Of a stretch of DNA of 64,000 nt, positions 63,352 through 64,000 are shown in pieces (the stretch's first letter is position 1; the number at the start of each line of letters is the position of its first letter). A program made the translations under genes and the position numbers. Source of the DNA: Perilla frutescens (taxonomy: Eukaryota; Streptophyta; Magnoliopsida; Lamiales; Lamiaceae). The notes below the pieces were generated by a model, which did no database searches, had not been told where the DNA came from, and was given only the letters and a program-made list of their open reading frames with translations. The stretch is from positions 44,252,183 to 44,316,182 of the forward strand of contig BRKX01000011.1 in assembly GCA_026008535.1 (NCBI GenBank), given 5' to 3'.

Positions 63352-63814
63352 GCCTTTTCCTCATCAACCTGTGGCCTAGGTTTTGCTCGAATTTTTTCCG
63401 AAATTGATAGAAAAAATTTTGGGTATTCAGAATTTTGGCAGAGGAGTGGAGGACGACAGGTCTCAGTTTGAATATTGTAATAGATATTTCGAGTCTTTAC
63501 GATTTTTAAAATGTAACTACTTCAATCATGGGAATGTATATCATTAATTAAGTTATAAAAAAATGATATTATAATATTTTTATAGACATTTTTTTATTTA
63601 AGAGAGTGTCCACAAATCACAATCTAATTTACAAAATTGCCATCAATTTTGGAAGGAAAATCAGATTTTTTTCTGTTTTTATATACAGTTAGATGTTGTA
63701 ATTATAAAAATTTGAAATACCGTGTCTAAAACTAAAAAATGTGACGATTGTAATATATGATAGACACAATCAACCATTTTATATTGTATATGGTGAATTA
63801 TCCATGACTTCTTA

Positions 63815-64000
63815 TGTAACGCCCCGGTCCCGAAAGACCGTGGAAGTGAGCGCCACGGGGGTGGGGATCAAGAATAGGGAAAAGACAGGGGATTTCGAGG
63901 ATGATTCTCAATGAATGATTCCAAATTAGTTCAATAATAGAGTACAATCATCGTAACAAATTCAGAGTTATGTATATATATATCCAAAACATGAGCTTTT
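63815..64000 (+). mobile_element. Probable start of an LTR (truncated by window end)
   Basis: TGTAACGCCCCGGTCCCGAA at 63815 is a start commonly seen in Ty3/gypsy LTRs of plants, and the following GC-rich text (GTGAGCGCCACGGGGG) breaks sharply from the AT-rich flank. The partner end lies outside the window. Confidence 0.5.

Larger units (their letters stand above)
57997..63693 (-). mobile_element. Helitron B, 5.7 kb, complete ends
   Basis: The 5' end on the minus strand is TCTAACTGTATATAAAAACA at 63693. The 3' end has the hairpin CCCGTGC-ATA-GCACGGG, then TGTTGTACTAG ending at 57997. The flanking bases are A on the 5' side and T on the 3' side, the expected A|T insertion. It lies immediately upstream of the 5' end of Helitron A. 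It carries a CYP72-type P450 pseudogene and fragments of an unidentified gene, and no Rep/helicase. Confidence 0.85.

Overview
This is a eudicot plant nuclear DNA window, AT-rich, with long spliceosomal introns, plant-specific genes and dense nested transposons. I cannot name the species; an asterid is plausible but unproven. Only two genes look intact. They are convergent: a three-exon adenylate kinase isoenzyme 6 homologue (+, 21623-22388) and a 27-exon plant tRNA ligase (-, 23175-37282). I followed the tRNA ligase exon by exon to a 1131-codon product with all three catalytic centres. An in-frame upstream ATG would add a 45-residue targeting-like presequence.

Layout. 1-2.7 kb: AT-rich spacer with a 170-bp fold-back element (914-1083) and a 977-bp MULE-like element (1461-2437). 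2.78-21.26 kb: two large members of one terminal-inverted-repeat family, placed tail to tail across a (TA)n tract (E1 2783-7985 forward, E2 8020-21261 reverse). Both carry opposed arrays of a TTTTAGCAC-type motif that recurs every 21 bp. Both also hold captured host gene pieces: a ZNF706-like terminal exon in E1, and an intronless TCTP pseudogene plus a two-exon unknown fragment in E2. E2 is split by a gag-only Athila/Tat-like LTR retrotransposon (10416-19107, tRNA-Asp primer site), which itself contains a solo LTR (14092-15431) and a PIF/Harbinger-like MITE (15575-16291). 21.4-37.5 kb: the two intact genes. 37.8-41.1 kb: a hAT-like remnant and two smaller elements (E3, E4) sharing the design and tail-to-tail (TA)n junction of E1/E2.

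41.2-48.7 kb: a Helitron 3' end, then an element with a different short-repeat array (E5, about 41912-47872) interrupted by a 4.5-kb CACTA element (42579-47083). 48.7-63.7 kb: two related minus-strand Helitrons joined end to start. Helitron A (48721-57996) carries a decayed complex I 75-kDa subunit (NDUFS1) fragment, an undamaged but unidentified four-exon fragment on the plus strand, and a 1.6-kb solo LTR. Helitron B (57997-63693) carries a CYP72-clan P450 pseudogene and pieces of an unidentified gene with one exon duplicated. The last 186 bases look like the start of another LTR.

The accessory part is a record of several transposon classes, each picking up host sequence. The most unusual signal is the helically phased 21/22-bp motif array shared in design, but not in exact motif, by several elements. 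No transposase, Rep/helicase or reverse transcriptase was recognised, so every element here appears non-autonomous.
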